Assembly: GCA_015501055.1 (NCBI GenBank)
Contig: JADNYV010000566.1
Span: 1-21,682, forward strand
From: Mucidula mucida
Lineage: Eukaryota > Basidiomycota > Agaricomycetes > Agaricales > Physalacriaceae
Reading direction: 5' to 3'
DNA: 21,682 nucleotides
A program made the position numbers and the translations under genes. This document shows positions 10,017-20,372 of the stretch, piece by piece; the first letter of the stretch is position 1; each line of letters begins with the position of its first letter. A model generated the notes under the pieces. The model was not told the origin of the DNA. It saw only the letters and a program-made list of their open reading frames with translations, and searched no databases.

Positions 10017-10044
10017 GGGACGCGTATTAAGGATGACGCGTCCC
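10017..10044. promoter_or_regulatory. Palindrome with two ACGCGT (MCB-type) boxes upstream of RPT4
   Basis: GGGACGCGT (10017-10025) and ACGCGTCCC (10036-10044) form a perfect 9-bp inverted repeat around a 10-bp spacer. The 3' end lies 26 bp upstream of the RPT4 ATG (minus strand) and 48 bp from the tRNA on the other side. Each arm contains ACGCGT, the core bound by MBF-type (Swi6/Mbp1, APSES) regulators at G1/S in fungi. Regulation of RPT4 by it is inference. Confidence 0.5.
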
Positions 10045-10092
10045 GCAAGCGTGACTAGAGCCTGACAAAGGCTACGGACGTTCGCCACATGT

Positions 10093-10173
10093 GGCCTGAT
10101 GGTCTAGTAGTATGATTCCTTGTTAGGGTTATCCGTTTCGAGGAGGTCCCGGGTTCAATTCCCGGTCAGGCCC
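10093..10173 (+). tRNA. tRNA-Pro(AGG) with a 9-nt intron
   Basis: The acceptor stem is GGCCTGA (10093-10099) with TCAGGCC (10166-10172), a perfect 7-bp match, and the discriminator is C10173. The D arm is GTCTAGTAGTATGAT. The anticodon stem is CCTTG (10118-10122) with CGAGG (10139-10143), closed with one G-T pair. The loop is TTAGGG with anticodon AGG at 10125-10127. The nine bases 10129-10137 (TTATCCGTT) sit at the canonical 37/38 intron site, leaving T10138 as base 38. The T arm is CCGGG TTCAATT CCCGG and contains the B box GGTTCAATTCC. TTTT at 10179-10182 is a Pol III terminator. Without the intron it is 72 nt. It is divergent from RPT4. Confidence 0.93.
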
Positions 10174-10229
10174 ATTTCTTTTCCATTTCAGTGCTAGGTA
10201 GGTTTAGGGTGGCGCAGTAAACCTCTAGG

Positions 10230-10237
10230 CTCTTGGG
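10230..10237. repeat. Left copy of the 8-bp target site duplication
   Basis: CTCTTGGG directly abuts the left terminal inverted repeat. The identical right copy is at 10645-10652. Confidence 0.7.
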
Positions 10238-10644
10238 TAGGGTCGTGGAAATAACCTCCGGATGTAGGAAAATAACTGTTACTTACCTACTCTGGGCCTT
10301 GCTTATTTACCGGGTTAGAAACGGTTATTTACCTGCACGTGACCTTCTCGCGGGAAGGGACAAAGTCTGTTTGGCCTGCTGTTCTTGATGTTTTTCTTCT
10401 CCAGAGAGCTCTTTCAAGAGGCTAAAATGTCATTACTGTCAGACTGTAGCTCAACTATCCCTTGCCATGTAGTTCTAAGTCATTGGAAAGCTGACCCCGA
10501 ATTTGGTGCGCCACAGATCATGTGCAAATGTCATGTGAGGGTAAATAACCTCCCGCTGACGCCCTTAGGCTAAGGTTACGAACTGGTAAGTAACCGGGAA
10601 ATAACCTCTCGGTACGTTAACCTAGGTTATTTCCATTACCCTAA
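10238..10644. mobile_element. Non-autonomous hAT-like MITE with 8-bp target site duplication
   Basis: The left end TAGGGTCGTGGAAATAACCT (10238-10257) and the inverted right end at 10624-10643 match at 18 of 20 positions. The ends are flanked by identical 8-bp copies of CTCTTGGG at 10230-10237 and 10645-10652. An 8-bp duplication plus YARGG-type termini (TAGGG) fit the hAT superfamily. The interior holds many copies of AAATAACC/GGTTATTT in both orientations, like hAT subterminal repeats. There is no transposase; the largest ORF (10385-10573, 62 codons) resembles nothing I recognise. The right end has one extra A before the duplication, so the exact end is uncertain by one base. Confidence 0.72.
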
Positions 10645-10652
10645 CTCTTGGG

Positions 10653-10953
10653 CCTCCCAGGAGCCTCAGGTTTTGAAACCGTTAATAACAGTTTTAATAC
10701 CGGCACATGATGTAGGGCAGCGGCGCGTCCAACGTTTCTCCCGCCATTATCACCTTCTCTGAGAGCCAGCAATGTTTGAACAAGTGATTGTGCGTGCCTG
10801 GTCATTGGCTGCTACTACTGGTGGACGTCTGGCCTCGAGAGTACTAGTCTCCGTAGGCTGACTTAATGAACTCCAGCTAACGATTAGAATTCCGAAAAAG
10901 TCCATTATATGCAAGGGTATGTAGTTCAGAGTACGCCGAAACCAAGCGAATCA
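10653..10953. other. Intergenic: SEC1 3' flank
   Basis: The stretch between the MITE and the SEC1 stop codon contains no supported gene, RNA or repeat. Confidence 0.4.
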
Positions 10954-13817
10954 TCAAAATCGGAATAAACCTTTCTTCTTTTTCTTGTCCTCTTTCATCG
11001 AGGGCGTGTATGAGTTGGACGAGGCATAGGACTCTGTTGGTGACGGCTGCGGTCGACCCCGATCCTTCTTCGGCGGCGCCAGACTGGGATTCGGGCGAGG
11101 TTGTGGACGTGGACCATCTTTCGTGAAGTACTTCTCGTCATAGAATTGTTGATATGGACGTGGCCCCTTGAATTCCGGAAGGCCGTTGGGCATTACTCGT
11201 GAGCCGACACCAGCCAACTCCAACGATTTCATGTCGTCGATGAACTGACGAGGGGTAATCGTGTGTGTAGAGCCTGGCATCGGTAAATATACGGCACTAC
11301 CGCAAGGTGGCGATGAAGCACGAACCAATGTAGATATCCTTGTTCAAAGAAGTGGAAAGATTGTACACCTCTCGCATTTCAGAGTACGTCATTCCTCCAG
11401 CGACGAAAACAAAGACACGTTGTTTGCTGCTTTCAGTTGCGGCTCCAGGACGCGCTGGTCGGTGCCATGAAGGTTTTGCGCTCCGTAACGAAGTAGTTGG
11501 CGTGACTGTTGTTCGTAGGGTGGGAGGTGGTACAGCAGACGGAGAATCCTTGACATAAGGAAAGAGGGTAGGATCTAGCTTGTTTTCAACATGTTCCTGG
11601 AAAGAAGGTCAGTCCAAGAGAGTTTCGTCTGACTTGAACAGACCTGGATGACTGTCTTGAGTAACGGTTGGTAACGCGACAATTCATAGTCATCATCGTT
11701 CGGTTTCTGTTTGAGCTTCTTCTTAACGTCTTTATCGCTTGGACCCTAGGCCTCTTTAGTAAGTCGTGTGAGGTGAACATGTTACGAACGAACTCTGGAG
11801 ATTCGGACACCAAGATAGAGTAGAGCATTGACGGCATCTTGTTCCGGTATTGAAAGTCGAGCATGTTGATACAAACGACGTCGATCTTCATCGGGAACTC
11901 CTTCTCGATGTTGGATGTACAGAGCTACGATACGAACTTTATTTGCATTGCTGTGTCATGACAGGCAGATTCAGTATGATAACGGAAAAGGGACGACGTG
12001 CTTACATGACTTCTCGGCTGTCAAGAAGCGGTACCATTTCCTCAACGAGCTTCTTGGGTGTTTTACCTTCAGCAGTCAAGCCAGTGGCACAGTTCTATAG
12101 AGACAGACAGATCGAGTTCACGAAGACAACAGGACCAAAGACATACGAACCTGTTCAACGGTGGCGACAAGCGGTAGCTTATCCCGCTCAAATATTCCCA
12201 TACACTCCTGCGCCATGTTTAGATGTAAAGAGAACTAGAAATCCGTCAATATTGACAAGTAGGAAGATCAGCTATTTGACCTTTTCCCGCTGCTCTTGAT
12301 ACTGCGGTAGACCAGCAAGCATCTCTTTCATATCATTCAGATTAGCGGCACCGTCCCTTCGAGGAATTGAGTACACCTTTAGAAAGACACTTTCGTTATT
12401 ACGCACCCCTTGAAAACCGCGTTGTCCTCCAAGAATTTGTTGAAGTCTGCCATTAGCTTGTCGATAGCTTCTCGCATGTGCATATGTCTGACGGCGGTCC
12501 ATACGTTGTCTTGATCAGAAAGCGTCGCCGTCTTGTCTTCGTACGCCCCAACGGACGATTGAAACTTGTAACTAGTCGCAAATTAGCAATGTTTAAGGGT
12601 CTAAGAAGTGAAACATACGTGTAAGTTTTGCCATCCTCGATAGGAAGAAGATCGTTCGCCATTGCTTGATACGTGAACTCGTGTAATAAGGGAGCCATCG
12701 TGTCCATTGCGCGATCCGTTATTATAAGCGTTGATCGACCCCGTGCTGGATCTACTTTGGCAAAGTCGGGCGTTTGTTTCTTGTACTCCTCTAGGTTACC
12801 CTGGACCATGAACGCAAGGAGCTTGGTAACAAAGTCTGATTCTACAGATTCATATGCCCGAGCCTCAGCGCCTCGAGCCAAATTGGTTCGCCATCTGCCA
12901 CTGCCTTCCGCAGGAGGTGGTGGACGGGTAGAAGCGTGTGGTTTGAGAGGGCCAAGGGGAGGGTGGTTGGGAGGTACGTAGTAGCGGATGAACGGAAACT
13001 CGTTGAGAGTGATGCAAATATTAGAAATCTAAAAGCAAGTCGATGTCACAAGCCAAGTCGGACGGTTCGTGGCACTCACAAGTTTACTAGTGAAATGCAG
13101 ACTTTCGTCTAGCCGCTCGCGCGCCATTCGGTACTCATTTTCGCTGCGTGGCGGACTGTAGATGCTGAAGAACATTTCGGGGGATTGAGTCGAGAAAGTC
13201 TGAGCCTCGAGGGCTGTGAAATACGATTAGCTATGCCCATCATTGTGAGACGGTTGTGGCGAACCCGCAAAATTGACATATAGATCCTTGAGTGCCTTAA
13301 GATAAGGCTCGGCGGGAGATTGTGTTAAGCGCTCAAAGAGAGGTTCAGGCAGACCTTGGGACAAGATAAATGGGGATCCAGGGTGTAAGATGTATGTCCG
13401 CACCGTCGATGAAGAAGAGATGACCGCCTGCGTACTGGGGCGTAGGCGAAGAATAGTCCCTAATAATTCTGTCAACGTTCTGGGTAGTGGCCATCAACAA
13501 GTAGAGCGCCTCGAATTCTGGCTGGGGTTCGCGGTAGTTTGATATCGATTCGATCACTGCAGACAATGAGATGTGCGGTCCAAAGGGCGGGAGGTACTGC
13601 ACGAACGGGTAACATTCTCCTCGAGGATGTCAAACTGCTTGAGAACGGAGCCCAGAAGCTTCTGCGAGTGCTCGTCCACGACAAGAATCTTCCATTTGCC
13701 TGGCGGCTCGACGGAGCGAATCGCTTCGAGAAATTCTGCGAGGCGTCGTTAGTGTATGCGACGGGCTCGACGTGTTTCAGGCGTACTATTCCGGACGGTC
13801 GTGATGAGGGAGGCCAT
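10954..13817 (-). CDS. SEC1: Sec1/Munc18 family protein (exocytic SM protein)
   Basis: SM proteins bind syntaxin-type SNAREs and assembled SNARE complexes, and are needed for vesicle fusion; Sec1 acts at the plasma membrane. Fourteen exons join in phase to 736 residues: 13787-13817, 13607-13735, 13404-13556, 13265-13354, 13080-13213, 12619-13028, 12407-12571, 12281-12356, 12151-12234, 12006-12094, 11794-11950, 11644-11745, 11326-11596, 10954-11273. Family marks in order: KWKILVVDEHSQKLLGSVL, YREPQPEFEALYLL, VDRIIRDY, HLFFIDGLPEPLFERL, LNEFPFIRYY, STLIITDRAMDTMAPLLHEF, YQAMANDLLPIEDG, ATVEQNCATGLTAEGK, LYLGVRIS, FVFVAGGMTYSEMR and TPRQFIDDMKSLE. The C-terminal tail is Pro-rich and ends in KKKKKGLFRF. 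The retained Pro/Ser tail suits fungal Sec1 rather than Sly1, Vps45 or Vps33. Start ATG 13817 opens exon 1 (MASLITTVRNK). Donors vary (GTTCGT, GTCTGT, GTCAAA). No frame break. Confidence 0.95.
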
Positions 13818-14166
13818 CGCTGCAGGAGGGAGAACAACACGGTGGGCTTGGCAATACCGGCGCGGTTAATGCTGCCGAAACCAGGCCGAACTGGATGGAG
13901 GGGTATATTACTCTCAGACGTGAAGCGATTACAGCATTGAATATCGTCAAATTCCTGTATTTCGTACATGTTCTTGCTGTACGATCTGGCCAGTATCGTT
14001 GACCGTCCTTTGAGCGAAGCGACACCATAGAAGCCGTCGTGCCGTTATGACCGTGGAACGGCACCCCTAATTGTTACCTTGCCTCCTCTTCCCTCAACCA
14101 CGTTCATTTCCTTGCCTTCGCCGTGCTGCATATTGACGACCGCTTGGCGCCCATCGGACTCATTTC
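13818..14166. promoter_or_regulatory. Divergent promoter between SEC1 and the PARP-UBC gene
   Basis: The 349 bp between divergent start codons have no supported ORF or RNA gene. Plus-strand sequence just upstream of 14167 is pyrimidine-rich. I see no clear TATA box. A short minus-strand ORF at 13786-14064 overlaps SEC1 exon 1 in another frame and is not supported. Confidence 0.4.
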
Positions 14167-17100
14167 ATGGTGCTCGGCCGTAACAAAATCAAGGCTCCGT
14201 CCCCAAGTGGCGATATAATCGTTGTACACGACTCAGATTCGGAACCGGAGAGTTCACAACAACCTCAGCCAAAGCGTCAAAAGACAGACCGTTGTACGTA
14301 CCCAAAATAGTTTTGTTCGCTTATTTGACACGTGCTGGTGGCGTTTCTTAGCCTCCCCTTCAAAGACGGCCACTGGCGCTAAGCTCAACAGCAGTAGAAT
14401 GAAGAACGCTCATCTCAAAGGCCGCAAACGCTTCAATGCCGATTTCGAGGATATGAAAGAGGAGATAAAACGTGCTCCTCTTTGTTTGCATGGATTGCGT
14501 ATCAAGAGCAAGTCCGTCCTTCCAGCTTTATCCGCGCCACTCACGATTATCACAGGATTCAGAGCCGGCGACGACGAAGGCGCTATAGAGATCGCCGTAG
14601 AGGAAATCATGTCATCCGAGGTTCTCAACATCAATCTGCTGGTCTCAGGTGCTTGACACGCCACAATCCTCATTTCCCTCTGATTCACATTTTGCCGCAG
14701 ACACTTCTGAATACCCCAAAAGCCATTCTCTCTTTTCCTATTGCGTTGGTGATGCTCCCTCGAACATCCAGGATGTTCTTAACGACATGGCAAGCGCGCC
14801 ATCTAGACCCATCCGGGAAGCATTGGAACATCTTTTGTCTGCTTTTGCCGGCAAACCTGTTCCCGTTGATGTTGTTATGGACGCAAGTGACGACGACGAC
14901 GAAAGTGTTGATGAACAGTTCGCAATGGGTGACTTTGAAGACTATAATACGACTGTTTCCAGTCTTGATCGCAGCACGATGCAACGGTAAGCATCTAATC
15001 TCGCACAAACACTTCCTCATCATTCTTGTTTGACAGCGATTTTCTCGACGTGGTGGCAACGGGATATCGTCCCGGTATTCTGAAATTCGGCGCAGATGAT
15101 TTTTGTCTCTCGGTCTCTGTGCCAGTCATCACACTGTCGGATTCCATTCCCCCTCAGGCATTGATGGCATGGGACCGCCGTCTACTCTCTCGATCGCAGC
15201 ATCTTGTTCTGCTTATTTCCGGTCTTCGAGGAATTTATCCCGTCATCTCATCGGATGGGAGTTATACTTCGGTCGCCAAAAATGCCAGCGTACAACTCAA
15301 GTTCCAGGTTGGACTATCGGGGCGTTATAAGCCGTCAGAGCTCAATGCGAAAGAAGCTGTCCGCAAGTACGGACTCGTGTTGCAAGACGCAGAAGACGAA
15401 TTACGAATTCAGGCAGAAAAAGCTGCTGCTGCTGCTGCGTTTGCTGAATGGGATCCCGACGCAGAAGAAGATCCAACGATGATTGTTCCCCCTACGTTCA
15501 CGGCTGCCGAAGAGGATGAAGACGACGGGCGATTTGACAAATTTAGTTTGAGCTCTTCTTTCGAATCACTACTAGACCAGAATTTCTTGAAGGTGGTTCA
15601 GCTACGTAGAAAGTTCGGCCTTGGCTGGGCTGGCGCTGAAGTTCTACATGCTCAGGCAGAGCATAGCCAAATGACGCCTACGGATGTCTACAATGCATAC
15701 AGTCAGGTATGCATTTCTGATGCCAAATGCTCACCTGTTTCTAACTTGAGATACAGAGTATCATTGCTGCCGATAAAGAGGAACAGAAGTTAGATCGCAA
15801 CCTACCTCATGATCCTCTCCGCGATCTGGGCAAGTCAGAGTGCATCAATCTCCCATTGACTGCCTTCGCCTACTTGATTCGAAGAATTACAGTACGTTTT
15901 CTTGGTTGCCTCTAACCGCCGAGTGGATTGACCTTGTTTCTAGTTGTGCACAAGGTATTGCGTAATCTGCCACAACAAACTCAGCACAGACTATGAAGCT
16001 CTTAAGCCATATGTTTGTGACTCAAAGCTCTGTGCTTACCAATATTATGCGCACAATCGAGGACCATCATTGGAGGTACTCTCTATTTGTCTTTCCTAAA
16101 CGAACCGGCCTTGATTTTGTGCCAGTACGAGATCATTCATAATCCTCAAACGGTGGACCTTCTCGTTTCCTTGACTTATTCTGCGGCAGCTGAGGGTGTG
16201 CTTGACGAACCCTTCCCTGTTGGGATGGGACTTCGAGTGCCACTCCCCGATAAGTCTTCCCTTGTTGTACCTCCCGCTCTTCGCCTTCTACCAGGAGCAC
16301 CTCCTGTCGATGAGACTACGGATACAGCGCCCAGGCGTGAGCCTGTACCCGATAATCACGGTCTCGTCGACTTCGATAATCTTTCGTCGATTCAGGTAAG
16401 AGCGATTCCTCATACATCAACCAATATCAATATATCTCAGATGAGAGCGTCTATCGCTTCTATGATCAACTCATTACCTTCAGTTGAAGACATGAAGTAA
16501 GGCACTTCCGTGTGTTTCGTTGGCATTGACTGATTGCTATAGGAAGCATTTGGAGCGAAAAGTCAAACCCGGCAAATCGAAGCCCAAATTGAGAGAAGTC
16601 GATCCTGTCGTATCTCCTGCTGCTTGGCAAATACTTCGCTGGTATGTATCTGTTGTATCTATGACCTCCTTCTTCATTACCTTTTTGTTCAAGGTGTGTT
16701 GGTTCATGCACGGCGTACTTGGAACCGACAGCTCCCGATGAAAGAATTCTTGGGCTTGGTATGTTGATGCATTTTTTGAACCCAAAAAATTCTCAAGTCC
16801 TTTCGTAGACGCCTCTTGGAAACAGTTCAGATTCAGTGTAGGAGCGCCGGATATGGAAGCCAAGTTCAAGTCGGCGGTGAGCATGTCACAGAAGAAGAGC
16901 AAGAATGCTTTGAGCTATCCGTCGCTTTACGTATGTCACTTTATATCCGGTACAGTTCATGAGCTGATGTGTGTCGATGCTAGGCTTTCCATGGCTCGCC
17001 TCTTCGGAACTGGCATTCTGTGAGTATCTACGCGTGCTGAATATGACAGGCATTGGAATTGTTTACAGATAATCCGCCACGGTTTATGGTACAAGAACGT

Positions 17101-18643
17101 TGCTAATGGTCGCGCATACGGAAACGGTGACGATCTTCTTTAAGAGTCTAGCGGTCGGCTCATACGCGTTTAGGCGTTTATATGGCAAAGGATGCCACAA
17201 TCTCCATGGGTCATTATGCCCAAGGCAACTCCACCGTATGGCGCAAGAGCAAGCTCGGACCCAACTCCTGTACGGCCGTGGTCGAAGCTGTTAACCTCCC
17301 CGATGAATTCGTTAGCCATGATCCATATCTAGTTGTTGCCGATACTACCTGGCTCCTGTGGTAATACGTTCATTCATTGTCCTACATCCTACTGATGATA
17401 TCTTAGTCGCTACTTACTCGTTCGGTGCCCGTCCTTCGTTGAGACACCGCCGACCAAGAGCACTGCTCCTCAAATTCCCTTCGTCAAGCTTGATCCTAAA
17501 CATCCAACGGTATGCGGTTCGACTAAGATTCAGATGCCGCAGCCCGGTTACAAGATAAATATGATCTTATCCGAGCGACGTACAGAGCTTGTTGATGAAC
17601 CACCCGATGGCCCAGATCAAGATATTTTTGAGTACGTTGAGAAGGCAGGCACCAAGGAAAACGCCATCGAAATCGACGACGACGACTATGATGACGGGTT
17701 TTACGACGACGACAGTGTCATGATTGTTGAACAGACGAAGGGAAAAGGTAAAGCGACTGCGCCTCCCCCAACGGCGTCCAGCAGTAAGGCCAAGAAAGCG
17801 AAGCCTGCCAACGATTGGAAGCATGATCCTGAATGGGTGAGAGGAGCAATTGAGCGACGCATGCCCCCTCCCTCGGAATCGACGCCCTCCTCTACTATGG
17901 CTGTTCAGCGTGAATTAAAGGCGATGTTAAAGGAACAGGATAACTCGTCCAGTTTGAAGGAACTTGGATGGTACTTGCCTCCGGAATTCATCGATGACAA
18001 CATTTTTTCGTGGATTGTGGAAATGCATTCATTCGATGAGAGCATCCCCATCGCGAAGGATATGAAGGCACAGTGCGTAGCATCGTTTACTCTTTGAACG
18101 GCGGATGCCTGAAAAGCTCTACAGACACGTGAACTCTGTCATCTTTGAAATTCGATTCCCCGCGGGTTATCCTCTAGAACCTCCATTTTTTCGGATTCTC
18201 ACTCCTCGTTTCCTACCTTTCGTTCATGGAGGCGGAGGGCATGTTACAGGGGGTATGTCATCACAATCCTTGAAATATTCAAATTTTCACTAATGCTATC
18301 ACAGGCGGCTCAATTTGTATGGATTTATTGACCTCGGACGGCTGGCTTCCCAGCTACAGGTATCACCCACTCTTCGATGTTACACATTTGTGACCTAACC
18401 TGTCTCCCGTAGCATGCCTGCCATCATCATGCAAATCAAACTGGCCATGTCCAATCTCGAACCTCGTCCTGCTCGTTCTGGCCCACGACTGGAACAGAGA
18501 TTACTCCGTCCAAGAAGCCCTGGCAGGCTTCAAGCGTGCTGCCCAGACACACGGATGGAGTGTATGTACATGACTTCTATCCGCTTAGTTCTTACCCAAC
18601 CGGATTCCAGGTTCCTCTCGGTATAGATAGGTTGGTCAGGTAG
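14167..18643 (+). CDS. PARP-type ADP-ribosyltransferase fused to a ubiquitin-conjugating (E2) domain
   Basis: Nineteen exons: 14167-14293, 14352-14648, 14701-14986, 15037-15706, 15757-15891, 15944-16075, 16126-16395, 16441-16496, 16543-16641, 16694-16758, 16809-16930, 16984-17019, 17069-17126, 17174-17360, 17407-18072, 18125-18252, 18305-18359, 18413-18561, 18611-18643. About 1189 residues if one extra base at 18477 is ignored. A Cys/His cluster (CTRYCVICH...VCDSKLC) lies near 507-533. The PARP catalytic core has AFHGSPLRNWHSI (His756), GNGVYMAKDA (Tyr787) and CRYLLV. The usual catalytic Glu position appears to be Pro (DPYLVV), as expected for a mono-ADP-ribosyltransferase of the PARP6/8 type. 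An acidic linker (EIDDDDYDDGFYDDD) and a KAKKAKPA basic patch suggest nuclear location. The UBC domain has FEIRFPAGYPLEPPFFRILTP, GGGSICMDLL (likely active Cys1116) and SDGWLPSYS. The frame breaks between LEPRPAR and LAHDWNRDYSVQEAL; the last exon ends VPLGIDRLVR. Confidence 0.88.
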
Positions 18644-18909
18644 ATTGACAGGCAATCGCGCTTCATTCCTTGGGACTCAAACAATACCTGTGACACGCAC
18701 AATAGAAAAAATTTGATGCAAATTCAGAATCTCAAACAAATATTGACCACATGGCATGCAGACGTTCTGTATTGAATCCGAATCGTGACTAGGTCCTAAC
18801 GCGTTCGTGAAAATTGTGCAAGATTAATGTGAGAGATACATCAGGAACGCGTAGAGCGCACCAATGATGTACAACGTGGAGGAGACCCAGGAAGCACACG
18901 GAGACGGGC
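18644..18909. other. Intergenic between the PARP-UBC gene and the coiled-coil gene
   Basis: There is no supported plus-strand gene here. On the minus strand, 18826-18930 can be read as a hydrophobic segment (SSTLYIIGALYAFLMYLSH then stop), which is described in the findings. Promoter elements of the 18910 gene must lie here, but I recognise none. Confidence 0.35.
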
Positions 18910-20372
18910 ATGACATTGTACACGTTCTCGCCTCATGTAGAGTCAAAAGCAACCAAACCGGAAAAAGCGTCGGAAAGCTACAGTACCGCATCCTCCCTTA
19001 ATGTCTTCCCGCTCTTTTTCTTTTGCCTATGGAATAGGCCTTGTCACTTTTTATCTTTCTCTTATTACGGTGTCTCAAAGGTCATAGACCGATATCGACA
19101 TACACAGTATCTACTGGGCAAATCTCACGACGAGGTTTCGACCCTGAGGGCGGACGCTTCGGAAAAGGATGTCAACATTCGCGACCTGCAGAAGTCACTG
19201 GGCGACGCGAGTGCAGAGTTGCAGATATTGAAGGAGGCATCGGCAGGATTGGAGTGGACGGTGCAGAGGGTGCGCCATGGAGCTGCTAGAGTGTCGAAAC
19301 GCGTTACAAGCACGCGAAACGTCAATCACGACCTGGAGCTTCGGCTAGAGGCTCAAACGGAGGCAACGGCGCTGGCGCGAGATGAGGTGGGCCGGATACG
19401 CGGGATACACGAGAAAACGGTCCAGTTGTTGAAGACGCACGCGGAGGAACTTAGTGCGGCGCAGGCGTACCTCAACAAGACGGACTTGTCTTCCGGGGCG
19501 GACGTGATTTCCATGGTCGAGACGTTGAACGGGGAAATATTCCAGACGGCGGCCACGATTGCCGAGGCGTTCAAGTTTGGTGATAAGCAGGTGGAGGGCT
19601 CGACGGAAATGGAATCGGCGTATAGAGACGTGGTGGAGATCCTGGGACCGCGAATGACTGACCTCCTCCGGTCCTCCCCACATCACGACGATCAACTACT
19701 CATCCAAATCGCGTTGCAGGCCGCCATGTGTGCTTACGTGGAGTGGATCATCACGTCGTGGTATTTTGAAGGACGCGACGAGGAGCAGCTGTTGAGTAAT
19801 CTTTACAACCACATACAAGGATCAGGTGTGTTAGCCTCTGTTATGGTATATAATGGTCTAACACGAAGACTGGCTTAGAAGACCAGGCGATAGCGGGTCG
19901 ATGGCGCGCATTGACGCGTAGATATGCCGTGGAAGCGTTTACAGAGGGCTCGGACATCCATCAACAACTGGTGGACGTTGTAATGGAAACCTTGGTAAAC
20001 ATTCTCATCAGCGCGGGTCTAGAAGTGGCTACGGATCAAGTCAGCGATACGATGGCAGCTCAATTCGCGGGACATACCTCTGAAGTCGTAAAACGCGCCA
20101 CAGAGCTGAATTCTGTGATCGGGCAAGGCATTATTTCGTGCGAGCTTTCGCCCATCTACTTGCCACCAGAGACGGCTTTTGATGTGGGGACGATGGAGGA
20201 TACGTTTGGAAGAGGGCCACGAGAGCAGGAGCTGATTCTTTGTACGACAGATCTGGGTTTATTGCGCTCAGAACGACAAGGAGATGACTGGCAGAGACGA
20301 GTGTTGATGAGACCAAAAGTAGCGCTGCAATCTGGACTGGAAGAGCCAGCGATAGTAGAGGACAGTGCGTGA
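18910..20372 (+). CDS. Coiled-coil protein of unknown function
   Basis: From ATG 18910 the frame is open to 19825, then intron 19826-19878 (GTGTGT...CTTAG, 53 nt), and exon 19879-20372 ends at a TGA. A pyrimidine-rich stretch at 19003-19080 (78 nt, GTCTTC...CAAAG) is probably also an intron. It is a multiple of three and would otherwise insert an out-of-place hydrophobic run. Without it the protein has about 443 residues. Residues about 40-165 are heptad-rich and charged (LLGKSHDEVSTLRADASEKD). A globular alpha-helical half follows (SMVETLNGEIFQTAATIAEA, LLIQIALQAAMCAYVEWII, AIAGRWRALTRRYAVEAF). This coiled coil plus helical module recurs in mushroom proteomes as hypothetical proteins, as far as I recall. 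No catalytic motif is visible. The true start could be a little downstream. Confidence 0.78.

Noticed and set aside
10079..10090. GTGGCGAA-like match (minus strand) to the yeast proteasome PACE element upstream of RPT4
   Set aside because: Only a partial match to GGTGGCAAA, and Rpn4-PACE control is not established in basidiomycetes.
10385..10573. 62-codon ORF inside the MITE, considered as a transposase fragment
   Set aside because: No DDE/RNase H motif, zinc finger or hAT dimerisation signature; it is too short.
12673..12981. Plus-strand 102-codon ORF
   Set aside because: It is antisense to a conserved SEC1 exon.
13539..13940. Plus-strand 133-codon ORF
   Set aside because: It crosses SEC1 exons and introns on the other strand; the SEC1 reading is complete and conserved.
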